A DNA stretch of 25,015 bases from CAZTLE01 sp964614415 (lineage in GTDB: Bacteria; Bacteroidota; Bacteroidia; Flavobacteriales; Flavobacteriaceae). Numbering within the stretch: position 1 is the stretch's first letter; the number at the start of each line of letters is the position of its first letter. The notes under the pieces are model-generated. The model was not told the origin of the DNA, did not search any database, and saw nothing but the letters and a program-made list of their open reading frames with translations. The stretch lies in contig CAZTLE010000038.1 of assembly GCA_964614415.1 (NCBI GenBank), positions 1-25,015 of the forward strand, written 5' to 3'. Made by a program: the position numbers and the translations under genes. Of the stretch, positions 7,877 through 15,766 are shown piece after piece.

Positions 7877-10369
7877 ATGTGTTCCAGACTTTTACTACTT
7901 GTTGCTTTCCTGTTTGTGGGAGCAACCGCAAGCTCTCAGGAGTACTTGCAAATGATTGACGACGGTACCTACAGTGTACAGGAGATTATTGACAATGCCG
8001 AAGCCTATTTTGAAAACCGAGACAAAGGAAAAGGATCCGGCTATGTGCAATTCAAACGATGGGAATATATGGCGTTGCGTCTTATGAACGAAGACGGCTA
8101 TCTTCCTTCTACCACAGAACGACTTGCTGAATTAGAGCGTTACAACGCATACCTTAACGAAACATCCGGTAGCCGTTCCTCTTTAAATTCGAACTGGGTT
8201 GAACTCGGTCCGGACGATTGGAACTCGACTACGGCATGGAGTCCCGGTGTAGGACGAATTACAGGAGTGTCCGTAGACGCTAATGACAGCGACCACATGA
8301 TCGTAGGAGCAAATACCGGTGGTGTATGGCGTACCATCGATGGTGGAGCTACCTGGACCCCGCTTACCGATTTCTTCTCTAACCTTTATGTGTATTCGGT
8401 AACGATCGATCCTTCCACCTCCACAACGTATTACTTCGGTTCTTCTTCGGGACTTGTATTTAAGTCGACCGACAGCGGAGCTACCTGGACCCAGATTGGA
8501 GACGTGAGTAACTCCCTTATCAACAAAATATTAGTTCATCCTACTGATTCCGATATCATCTTTGCGTGTTCACAAAACGCGGGATTATACCGTACAGCTA
8601 ATGGAGGAACCAGTTGGTCCAATGTTACACCGGGGGACGGTAACTCTTATGACGTGGAGTTCAAACCCGGTGATACTAACACAGTATATGCAGGTGGACA
8701 AAGCGTTCACAAATCGACCGATGGCGGAGCCAGCTTCAGTACTATTGGAGGCTTCAACGGTGGCGCCAAGATGATTGGCGTGTCTGCCGATGATCCGGAT
8801 ATCGTATATGTTGTGGATGCCGATGGAAATGAGTTCGGTGGATTCTACAAGTCCTTGAACAGCGGTGACACCTATACCGAGCAGGGCCACACCAACCGAA
8901 ACTACTTTGGATATGACACGGCCGGATTCGGTTCCGGAGGTCAGGCTCCTCGTGACATGGGGATTGCTGTAAACCCAACCGATGTGGACGAGGTACACAT
9001 CGCCGGAGTGCTAACCTGGAGATCCTTGGATGGTGGAACGAATTTCGCGAATACATCCGACTGGATTCCCGGACAGGCAGCAGCAGCGAACAAAGGTTAC
9101 TGCCACGCCGATGTTGATGATATAGAATTCTATGGTACTACCATGTATGCCGCAACGGATGGTGGTATTTTCAAGGCTGAAGATACTGGAAATCTAAACC
9201 CGAACTATTATACCGACTTAACCGAAGGAATCGGAATCCGTCAGTGGTACAAGATCGGAGTATCCCAAACACCTGATGTTGTAATCGTAGGTGGATCACA
9301 AGACAATGGATCATCATTCTACACAGCCGCCAACGGATGGGTAGACTACATTGGAGCAGACGGAATGGAGAACTTTGTCGATAAGGACAATCCCCTGCGT
9401 ATGTATGGAATGATCCAATTCGGTAGAATGTATCGTACAGATAATGGTGCCGTTACTCTGGTAGACCTTCCCGAACCCGGACAGGGCTTTGGAGAATGGG
9501 TAACGCCTTTCGAGCAGGATCCGACCATTACGGATAAGATCTACTGCGGATATAACATTGTTTACGAATCCCTCAACCGAGGAGTTACCTGGACAGCCAT
9601 CTCTCAGAACTTTGGTGGAGATCTCGATGAAATGAAGATCGCACCTTCAGACAATCAGGTGATTTACGCTTCAAATAGCGGAATTCTTTACAAAACAGAA
9701 GACGGTGGAGCCACGAGCTGGGCGACAAAAACCTCTCCCGGTGGTGTGATCAACTCAATGGCTGTTCACCCAACCGATCCTAACAGAATTGCCGTTGCCG
9801 TAACGGCCGGAACCAAAGTTCGTGTTAGTACTGACGGAGGAGATAGCTGGACAACGGTGAACTCCGGACTTCCAAACTTTGCTTCTTTAGCCGTAGCATG
9901 GGATGACAACGGTGAAAACGGTCTTTACGTTGGTATGGATTACGGTATCTATTATATCGATGATACCTACACAGACTGGCAACCTTACAATACAAATATG
10001 CCTAATGTTATAGTGAACGAATTGGAGATCAACTACGCCGATGATATGGTGTATGCCGGAACCTACGGTAGAGGTACCTGGGCTTCTCCTCGCTATGACA
10101 CTGTACTTGCAGTAGAGGATTTCCTAAACGGAAACAATGTAGGCATCTTCCCCAACCCGGCCACTACCGAAGTTAACATCGTTATGAACCAATCTGCGGA
10201 AGCCGATGTTCATGTATTCGATGTAACCGGAAAGCTTGTGATCTATGAGGCCAATACGTTCATCGAGAGCCGCCACACGGTAGATATTTCTTCATTGAAT
10301 GCAGGAATCTACTTTGTACGGATCAATGCGAACGGAAGTTCGATTACCAAGAAATTGCTCAAGCAGTAA
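7877..10369 (+). CDS. Secreted VPS10/sortilin-like (Asp-box/BNR repeat) protein with T9SS type A sorting domain
   Basis: 830 aa from the ATG at 7877, chosen because it opens a signal peptide (MCSRLLLLVAFLFVGATASSQ). A longer in-frame reading from TTG at 7739 exists but crosses the promoter element. After a polar N-terminal segment (about residues 20-110) comes a large repeat region with about nine Asp-box-like motifs, for example TIDGGATWTPL, STDSGATWTQI, STDGGASFSTI and STDGGDSWTTV, as in sialidase and VPS10 propellers. The last ~75 residues (from IFPNPATTEVNI through DVTGKLV and GIYFVRI to KKLLKQ) are a T9SS type A sorting domain, so the protein should cross the outer membrane by T9SS and be surface-bound or released. 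No catalytic motif was recognised; an adhesive or scaffold role is possible. The gene is monocistronic, with a strong terminator after it. Confidence 0.88.
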   Translation: MCSRLLLLVAFLFVGATASSQEYLQMIDDGTYSVQEIIDNAEAYFENRDKGKGSGYVQFKRWEYMALRLMNEDGYLPSTTERLAELERYNAYLNETSGSRSSLNSNWVELGPDDWNSTTAWSPGVGRITGVSVDANDSDHMIVGANTGGVWRTIDGGATWTPLTDFFSNLYVYSVTIDPSTSTTYYFGSSSGLVFKSTDSGATWTQIGDVSNSLINKILVHPTDSDIIFACSQNAGLYRTANGGTSWSNVTPGDGNSYDVEFKPGDTNTVYAGGQSVHKSTDGGASFSTIGGFNGGAKMIGVSADDPDIVYVVDADGNEFGGFYKSLNSGDTYTEQGHTNRNYFGYDTAGFGSGGQAPRDMGIAVNPTDVDEVHIAGVLTWRSLDGGTNFANTSDWIPGQAAAANKGYCHADVDDIEFYGTTMYAATDGGIFKAEDTGNLNPNYYTDLTEGIGIRQWYKIGVSQTPDVVIVGGSQDNGSSFYTAANGWVDYIGADGMENFVDKDNPLRMYGMIQFGRMYRTDNGAVTLVDLPEPGQGFGEWVTPFEQDPTITDKIYCGYNIVYESLNRGVTWTAISQNFGGDLDEMKIAPSDNQVIYASNSGILYKTEDGGATSWATKTSPGGVINSMAVHPTDPNRIAVAVTAGTKVRVSTDGGDSWTTVNSGLPNFASLAVAWDDNGENGLYVGMDYGIYYIDDTYTDWQPYNTNMPNVIVNELEINYADDMVYAGTYGRGTWASPRYDTVLAVEDFLNGNNVGIFPNPATTEVNIVMNQSAEADVHVFDVTGKLVIYEANTFIESRHTVDISSLNAGIYFVRINANGSSITKKLLKQ

Positions 10370-10388
10370 TATACTTTTCATACAGACG

Positions 10389-10429
10389 ATGCTCCGGAAG
10401 ACAAACATGTTTTCTGGAGCATTTTTTTT
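10389..10429 (+). terminator. Intrinsic terminator after the BNR-like T9SS gene
   Basis: A 14-bp stem (10389-10402 with 10409-10422, including two G-U pairs) around AAACAT, followed by a run of eight T. It separates the secreted-protein gene from recR. Confidence 0.92.
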
Positions 10430-10452
10430 ATCTTGAAGCCCATAACCAAGCC

Positions 10453-11073
10453 ATGGAATTTTCGTCGAAACTACTTGAAAACGCCGTAAATGAGATGTCT
10501 CAGCTTCCCGGAATCGGGAAGCGAACAGCGCTTCGCCTGGTGCTTCATTTGTTACGGCAACCTGGGGATCAGACGCACCGGCTGTCGTCCAGTTTACTGA
10601 AGATGCGCGACGAGATCAACTTTTGCAGTAACTGTCATAACATCTCAGACACTACGTTGTGTGAGATTTGCGCCAATCCCAACCGAAATGAGCGCATGAT
10701 TTGTGTTGTGGAAGACATTCGCGATGTTATGGCCATAGAGAATACAAGTCAGTATAAAGGCCATTATCACGTGCTGGGCGGTAAGATATCACCTATGGAC
10801 GGTATTGGCCCTACCGATCTTACCATTGCTTCGTTGGTGAATAAAATAAAATCAGGCGACGTAGACGAGCTTATTTTTGCGTTGAGCGCCACTATGGAGG
10901 GCGATACGACCAATTTCTACATCTTTAAACAAATTGAAGGCGAAGAGGTGGTAACTACCACTATTGCCCGTGGCGTACCTGTTGGTGATGAATTGGAGTA
11001 TACCGATGAAATTACCCTGGGACGTAGTATCCTCAATAGAATCCCATTCGAAACCTCGCTAAAAAGCCAGTAG
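10453..11073 (+). CDS. recR: Recombination mediator protein RecR
   Basis: 206 aa, normal size. The N-terminal helix-hairpin-helix reads LPGIGKRTALRL (about residues 18-29). A four-cysteine zinc finger follows (Cys58, Cys61, Cys70, Cys73 in FCSNCHNISDTTLCEIC), then a TOPRIM domain beginning ICVVEDIRDVMAIE with YHVLGGKISPMDGIGP. RecR works with RecO (and RecF) to load RecA on SSB-coated single-stranded DNA. It lies four nt upstream of the glycosyltransferase gene, so the two are probably co-transcribed; there is no obvious functional link between them. Confidence 0.96.
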   Translation: MEFSSKLLENAVNEMSQLPGIGKRTALRLVLHLLRQPGDQTHRLSSSLLKMRDEINFCSNCHNISDTTLCEICANPNRNERMICVVEDIRDVMAIENTSQYKGHYHVLGGKISPMDGIGPTDLTIASLVNKIKSGDVDELIFALSATMEGDTTNFYIFKQIEGEEVVTTTIARGVPVGDELEYTDEITLGRSILNRIPFETSLKSQ

Positions 11074-11077
11074 TATC

Positions 11078-12202
11078 TTGAAGCTCTCGGTTGTCATCCT
11101 TAACTACAATGTCCGATACTTTCTGGAGCAGTGCATTATAAGCGTGCAACGCGCCCTGCGGAATATTGATTCTGAAATCATAGTGGTTGACAATAACTCC
11201 GGTGACGATAGCTGTGCAATGGTTCGGGAGCGATTTCCGGAGATTAGGCTCATCGAGAATTCCGAAAATTTGGGTTTCAGCAAGGCCAATAATAAGGCCG
11301 TACAATCCGCACTTGGAGAATATGTGTGTATTCTGAATCCCGACACTGCGGTTGGAGAAGATACCTTTATGAAGGCCTTATCCTACGCCGAATCCGTTGA
11401 AGATATCGGTGGCCTGGGTGTTAAGCTGATCGATGGAACAGGTCGGTTTCTTCCCGAAAGTAAACGGAATGTGCCCACACTCGGTATATCGCTCTCAAAA
11501 CTGTTAGGTAAAAGGAAGAATCGCTACTATGCACGGCATCTTTCAGAAACAGATTCGGGAGAGGTAGCTGTACTGGTAGGGGCTTTTATACTTTTGAAGC
11601 GGGATCACTATACTGAAGTCTCAGGTTTTGATGAAGACTATTTCATGTATGGAGAGGATATTGACCTTTCTTATAAGATACTCAAAGCCGGTTATAAAAA
11701 TCACTATCACGGGGGACTTTCCGTGCTGCATTATAAGGGAGAAAGCACCACCCGCGATAAGGCGTATATGGATCGGTTCTACGGTGCTATGAAGATATTT
11801 TACCGAAAGCATTTCAAGGGTAACATAGCACTTAATATGTTGGTTTCAATCGGACTGGTTGGTGCAAGATGGTTTCGATCTGCCAATGGGAAAAGAGAAA
11901 AGTCAAGAATCAGACAACCTGAACAAGCCATGTTGCTTTCAGATAATTTAAGCCTGCTTCAGCAATTGTCGGCTCGCCTCGAATTACCACTCACCACCTT
12001 GTCCAAATCCCGGCTAAAAGAAGCCGTTATCGAGAATACCATGATCATTTTCGATGCTGAATATTTGCCCTATGCGCACATATTTACCGCTATGGAAGAA
12101 CTCAAGGGACATAATAATTCCTTCAGGATCCGTCCTCCGGGCTGTAACTTCATACTGGGGAGCGATCACAGCGACCAAAAGGGTAGTGCCATTGTTTTTT
12201 AG
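11078..12202 (+). CDS. Glycosyltransferase family 2 protein, TTG start
   Basis: 374 aa. The GT-A core is clear: KLSVVILNYNVRYFLEQCI at the N-terminus, VVDNNSGDD (about 36-44), ENLGFSKANN, ILNPDT (metal-binding DxD position, about 85-90), VGAFILLKR and FDEDYFMYGEDIDLSYK (about 184-200), then HYKGEST. It transfers a sugar from a nucleotide donor, probably to a cell-envelope polysaccharide or lipid. The start codon is TTG at 11078, because the conserved first strand begins there; the next in-frame ATG would remove about 48 residues including the nucleotide-binding residues. Residues 265-374 form a C-terminal extension that I do not recognise by family name. It follows recR by 4 nt. Confidence 0.88.
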   Translation: MKLSVVILNYNVRYFLEQCIISVQRALRNIDSEIIVVDNNSGDDSCAMVRERFPEIRLIENSENLGFSKANNKAVQSALGEYVCILNPDTAVGEDTFMKALSYAESVEDIGGLGVKLIDGTGRFLPESKRNVPTLGISLSKLLGKRKNRYYARHLSETDSGEVAVLVGAFILLKRDHYTEVSGFDEDYFMYGEDIDLSYKILKAGYKNHYHGGLSVLHYKGESTTRDKAYMDRFYGAMKIFYRKHFKGNIALNMLVSIGLVGARWFRSANGKREKSRIRQPEQAMLLSDNLSLLQQLSARLELPLTTLSKSRLKEAVIENTMIIFDAEYLPYAHIFTAMEELKGHNNSFRIRPPGCNFILGSDHSDQKGSAIVF

Positions 12203-12234
12203 GCCTTTTCGACCAAAAAAGATCAAAAAATACC

Positions 12235-12242
12235 TAATTTTG
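12235..12242 (+). promoter_or_regulatory. -7 promoter element of the E2 gene
   Basis: TAATTTTG matches TAnnTTTG exactly and is followed by CACC, as in the rpmB promoter. It is 62 nt before the E2 ATG. There is no TTG at the usual distance. Confidence 0.5.
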
Positions 12243-12304
12243 CACCTGCTTACTTGTGGTAAGCGACTACATTCGAAATCCTACTTAGAAAGACATCAAG
12301 ACGT

Positions 12305-13633
12305 ATGGCAAAGTTTGAGTTGAAGCTACCGAAAATGGGCGAAAGTGTTGCCGAAGCCACCATTACCAGTTGGTTGAAAAATGTGGGTGACACGATTGAG
12401 GCCGATGAAGCTATCCTGGAAATCGCCACCGATAAAGTGGACAGCGAGGTTCCCAGTGAGGTAGACGGTGTATTGAGTGAGATCCTGTTCCAGGTGGACG
12501 ACGTGGTTCAGGTGGGGCAAACGCTGGCTATCATTGAAACCGATGCTGATGTAAGTTCAGATGATACCGGAAGTACTCAGGACGAGGTGGTGACTGCAGA
12601 GGAACCGCCGGCCCAGGTAGTTGCGGAAGTAGAAGCACGAGTCGCTCAGGCCGTGGAAACTGCACATAGCGTTATCGCAAGCAACGGCGACAGGTTCTAC
12701 TCACCATTGGTGCGAAACATTGCGAGCACCGAAAATATATCACAAACCGAACTAGACGCTTTACCTGGTACCGGAAAAGACGGGCGGGTTACGAAGAACG
12801 ATATTCTTGCCTATGTGAAAAGCAGGACAGATGTTCCGGCCACTGATACAACCAAAACCGCAGTGAAACCGGCCGTAGCTGCTCCGGTGGCTAAAACAAC
12901 GACAACCCCTGTTTCTGTGAACGGTCAGGATGAGATCATTGAAATGACCCGTATGGGTAAACTCATCGCCAATCACATGACGGAGAGCATTCATACATCT
13001 GCTCATGTGCAGTCTTTTGTAGAGTGCGACGTAACCAACATTTGGAACTGGCGAAACAAGGTAAAGAACGACTTTGCGAAGCAGGAGGGCGAAAAACTCA
13101 CATTTACCCCGATCTTCATGGAAGCCGTTGCGAAGGCGTTGCGTGACTTCCCAATGATGAATATTTCTGTGGATGGCGATAAGATCATCAAGCGCAAGCA
13201 GATCAATCTGGGAATGGCTGCAGCCCTGGCGGATGGAAATCTCATTGTTCCCGTGATTAAGAATGCCGATCAGTTAAACCTGGTTGGAATGACCAAAGCC
13301 GTCAATGACCTTGCCAACAGAGCGCGGAACAATCAGTTGAAACCCGATGAAATTCAGGGTGGTACATACACCGTGACAAATGTAGGGACATTCGGTAGTA
13401 TAATGGGAACCCCGATTATCAATCAACCACAGGTAGGAATACTGGCATTGGGTGCCATTCGAAAGGTGCCTGCTGTTATAGAAACGGCCGAAGGAGATTT
13501 CATTGGTATTCGCTATAAAATGTTCCTGTCTCATTCCTACGATCACAGGGTGGTAAATGGTGCACTTGGAGGACAATTTGTCAAGCAGGTAGCGGACTAC
13601 CTCGAAGCCTGGGATGTAAATCGGGAGATTTAG
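12305..13633 (+). CDS. 2-oxoacid dehydrogenase complex E2 (dihydrolipoamide acyltransferase)
   Basis: 442 aa. Lipoyl domain at about 1-80 with the lipoylation lysine Lys44 in EIATDKVDSEVP. A flexible Ala/Glu-rich linker follows, then a peripheral-subunit-binding domain (about 132-172, SPLVRNIASTENI to GRVTKNDILAYV), a second linker rich in Ala, Thr and Pro, and the catalytic domain (about 210-442). One lipoyl domain and the overall layout fit a branched-chain or generic 2-oxoacid E2; the acyl substrate is not certain. The catalytic motif reads DHRVVNG: His414 is present, but the usual Asp of HxxxDG is Asn418. It is a single gene with its own -7 element. No E1 or E3 gene is nearby. Its last ~12 codons recur, damaged, at 15518-15555. 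Confidence 0.92.
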   Translation: MAKFELKLPKMGESVAEATITSWLKNVGDTIEADEAILEIATDKVDSEVPSEVDGVLSEILFQVDDVVQVGQTLAIIETDADVSSDDTGSTQDEVVTAEEPPAQVVAEVEARVAQAVETAHSVIASNGDRFYSPLVRNIASTENISQTELDALPGTGKDGRVTKNDILAYVKSRTDVPATDTTKTAVKPAVAAPVAKTTTTPVSVNGQDEIIEMTRMGKLIANHMTESIHTSAHVQSFVECDVTNIWNWRNKVKNDFAKQEGEKLTFTPIFMEAVAKALRDFPMMNISVDGDKIIKRKQINLGMAAALADGNLIVPVIKNADQLNLVGMTKAVNDLANRARNNQLKPDEIQGGTYTVTNVGTFGSIMGTPIINQPQVGILALGAIRKVPAVIETAEGDFIGIRYKMFLSHSYDHRVVNGALGGQFVKQVADYLEAWDVNREI

Positions 13634-13780
13634 TTGTTAGTCTGTAGTGGTTAGTTGTAAGTCTGTAGTGATTAGTTGTTAGAGGTTAAATAGAGTTATT
13701 ATTAACCGAATAACCGAATAACCGAATAACCGAATAACCCAATAACCAAATCAACAAATCAACAAATCAACGATTCAACA
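13634..13780 (+). repeat. Bipartite intergenic repeat, copy A
   Basis: Directly after the E2 stop comes a T/G-rich half (13634-13690, variants of TTAGTTGTTAGTCTGTAG). It is followed by an A/C-rich half of 8-bp tandem units (13702-13780): four to five AATAACCG-type units, then AAATCAAC-type units. Copy B at 15556-15748 matches it nearly throughout; copies C and D at 17202 and 21348 share the architecture. The whole spacer to 13971 holds only this repeat and the gene remnant beyond it. Confidence 0.9.
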
Positions 13781-13796
13781 TTTCTGAATTCCGAAA

Positions 13797-13920
13797 TCAC
13801 TTCAATTTAGTTAGCTCCTTAGGGTTCTCATGGGCTGAATCAACAGGCACTTCTGGCAGTTCGCAATATTCAAACTACTAATTCACCCGGATTTCCACGC
13901 AACATTTTTGATTTTTCAAT
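13797..13920 (-). pseudogene. Decayed fragment of the glutaredoxin-like gene
   Basis: Read on the minus strand, this stretch matches the 3' part of the intact gene at 15767-16378. It contains MLRGNPGELVV (intact: MVRGKLVV), then NCQKC at 13861-13847 (intact: PNCQKC), then KELTKLK and a stop at 13799-13797 (intact: EGLLPKLK and stop). The reading frame breaks between these blocks, and roughly 155 nt between NCQKC and the C-terminus are missing compared with the intact gene. No start or signal peptide remains. The same TTTCTGAATTCCGAAAT sequence lies beyond the stop in both copies, showing that the surrounding DNA is duplicated too. Confidence 0.75.
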
Positions 13921-13971
13921 ACTGAATTATGAAGAACTTCATATATTAATCAGTAAATAAATCAAAAGAAT

Positions 13972-15498
13972 ATGCTTCCATATCTCTACCAAACGAAAGT
14001 AAGTTTCCTGAGTAACTATCGCCAGTCAGTAACGTTTTTAGCTGTTTTCATCTTAAGTATTACAGGGCTCACTGCGCAGGGATACGTGCAGGTTGGGAAT
14101 GATATAGATGGACAAATTGCCAGTGAGCAATCAGGAATAGCTACCGGTCTCAGCCAGGACGGTAATCGGATTGCGGTTGGGTCGCCATTTATATCGAACG
14201 TTATCGCACCTGGATTGGTACGTGTGTATGAACAGGTGAATGATACCTGGGTACAGTTGGGATCCGATATCATTGGTGAGAATGATGAAGATGAATTCGG
14301 TCGGTATTTGAGTCTGAATGGCGATGGCTCTATCATCGTAATTGGCGGGCCTGAAAATGATGAGGCCAACGATACTGCCGGACATGTGCGCGTGTATCAG
14401 TATGACGGCTCGGATTGGGTTCAGATGGGACAGGATATTGATGGTGTTGACGTCAATGAGCGCTTTGGAAGTGCTGTAGCCATTAGCGCGGACGGTACTC
14501 GCATTATTGCCGGGACGCAGTTTGGCAGGGATTCCAATAATGTGATTACGGGTGATGCGCGTGTGTATGAATTCTCCTCGGGATCCTGGAATCAATTGGG
14601 GCCGGATCTGGACGGGTCGTTTCAAAGTGAGGGATATGGTCGTAGTGTAAGTATGAGTGCCGATGGGACCCATGTGGCAGCAGGTGCGCCGTCAAATGAC
14701 AACGGTGGATTCAATCTCGGACGGATAGAGATTCTCGAATATAATGGTTCCAATTGGATACAGGTAGGAGGGGATATCATGGGCACGGTTGAGTCCGGCG
14801 CTGCAGGTTGGGACGTCAACCTGGATGCCGATGGCGATCACATTGCTATATCGGCTCCTGCCAGCGGTGTGCCTGACGTTCAGGGAACTGTCAGCGTATT
14901 CGAATTTTCGGGTGGAAACTGGAGCCAACTAGGAAACACAATTTCCGGCACGAACCCAATAAGTTTCTTTGGTCAATCTTCAGCGATCAATGCCACCGGC
15001 GACCGCGTGGTAGTGGGGGATCATGCGCAGGGACCCAATGGTTTAACACGTGTTTTTGCACTCAACGGAGCCACCTGGGAACAGATTGGAGACGACATCA
15101 TTGGAGAGTATCAGGGCGACCAGTCCGGGCGATCGGTTAGTATGAATGCAAGTGGCTCTAGGGTTTCCATGGGCGCTAATGTGAATTCAGATGGTGCCAT
15201 AAACGCAGGACAAGCCCGGGTATTCCGGGATCCGGAACTGAATGTAGACGAGCAAAACGTACTGTCCTTCGATCTATACCCAAATCCTACGGATGATTTC
15301 CTGAACATACAGGCCGCTCCGGAAGTACAGATAACAAAAGGCGTTGTTTTCGATGTCACCGGCCGGGTTGTAATGACCTTGGATACTGACCTGACAGCCA
15401 ATCGAATTAATGTCTCACAGTTGCCTTCAGGCTTTTATGTCATTAGCCTTTCAACGATAAATAAGGTGACCGAATCGCGGAAGTTCATTAAACGCTAA
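13972..15498 (+). CDS. Secreted seven-repeat (propeller-like) protein with T9SS type A sorting domain
   Basis: 508 aa. An N-terminal export signal (hydrophobic core TFLAVFILSITGLTAQ, about residues 21-36, after a longish polar start) precedes seven repeats of about 50-57 residues. Each opens with a W-x-Q-x-G-x-x-I-x-G pattern (the first lacks the Trp), continues with FG-x-S-x-x-x-S-x-DG-x-x-x-A-x-G-A-P and ends in a RVYE-like strand. Seven such units fit a closed beta-propeller of FG-GAP/integrin-like style; the fold is inferred from the repeats. The last ~75 residues (FDLYPNPTDDFLNI, FDVTGRVVM, GFYVISL, KFIKR) are a T9SS type A sorting domain. No enzymatic motif was seen, so it may be an adhesin or surface binding protein. 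The gene lies between two direct copies of a neighbouring segment and has no recognisable TAnnTTTG promoter. Confidence 0.88.
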   Translation: MLPYLYQTKVSFLSNYRQSVTFLAVFILSITGLTAQGYVQVGNDIDGQIASEQSGIATGLSQDGNRIAVGSPFISNVIAPGLVRVYEQVNDTWVQLGSDIIGENDEDEFGRYLSLNGDGSIIVIGGPENDEANDTAGHVRVYQYDGSDWVQMGQDIDGVDVNERFGSAVAISADGTRIIAGTQFGRDSNNVITGDARVYEFSSGSWNQLGPDLDGSFQSEGYGRSVSMSADGTHVAAGAPSNDNGGFNLGRIEILEYNGSNWIQVGGDIMGTVESGAAGWDVNLDADGDHIAISAPASGVPDVQGTVSVFEFSGGNWSQLGNTISGTNPISFFGQSSAINATGDRVVVGDHAQGPNGLTRVFALNGATWEQIGDDIIGEYQGDQSGRSVSMNASGSRVSMGANVNSDGAINAGQARVFRDPELNVDEQNVLSFDLYPNPTDDFLNIQAAPEVQITKGVVFDVTGRVVMTLDTDLTANRINVSQLPSGFYVISLSTINKVTESRKFIKR

Positions 15499-15517
15499 AG
15501 TCCGGATTCGGTGGATT

Positions 15518-15555
15518 GGATTACTGGAGGCCCGAGATGTGAATGGGAGATTTAG
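15518..15555 (+). pseudogene. Duplicated, damaged 3' end of the E2 gene
   Basis: The 38 nt from GGATTACTGGAGG to the TAG at 15553-15555 align with the last ~40 nt of the E2 gene (GGACTACCTCGAAG to TAG at 13631-13633), with a few substitutions and one-base gaps that destroy the frame. It is followed by copy B of the intergenic repeat just as the true E2 end is followed by copy A. It starts 19 nt after the propeller gene's stop codon. Confidence 0.7.
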
Positions 15556-15748
15556 TTGTTAGTCTGTAGAGGTTAGTTGTTAGTCTTTAGTGATTAGTTG
15601 TTAGAGGTTAAATTGAGTTATTAATAACTGAATAACTGAATAACTGAATAACTGAATAACCGAATAACCCAATAACCAAATCAACAGATCAACAAATCAA
15701 CGAATCAACGAATCAACGAATCAACAATTCAACAATTCAACAATTCAA
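15556..15748 (+). repeat. Bipartite intergenic repeat, copy B
   Basis: Same order as copy A: a T/G-rich half (15556-15612), the linker TTAGAGGTTAAATTGAGTTATTA, then 8-bp tandem units. Here the units are AATAACTG x4, AATAACCG/AATAACCC, AAATCAAC, GAATCAAC x3-4 and AATTCAAC x3. Unit number and unit sequence differ from copy A, so the arrays have changed since duplication. It ends at TTTCTGAATTCCGAAAT next to the glutaredoxin-like gene's stop. Confidence 0.9.
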
Positions 15749-15766
15749 AATTTCTGAATTCCGAAA

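Noticed and set aside
13702..13780. Tandem arrays considered as a CRISPR
   Set aside because: Units are 8 bp, directly contiguous and without unique spacers; no cas genes nearby.
14131..14673. 180-codon open frame antisense to the propeller gene
   Set aside because: The plus-strand frame has seven regular repeats and a sorting domain; the antisense frame follows from repeat composition.
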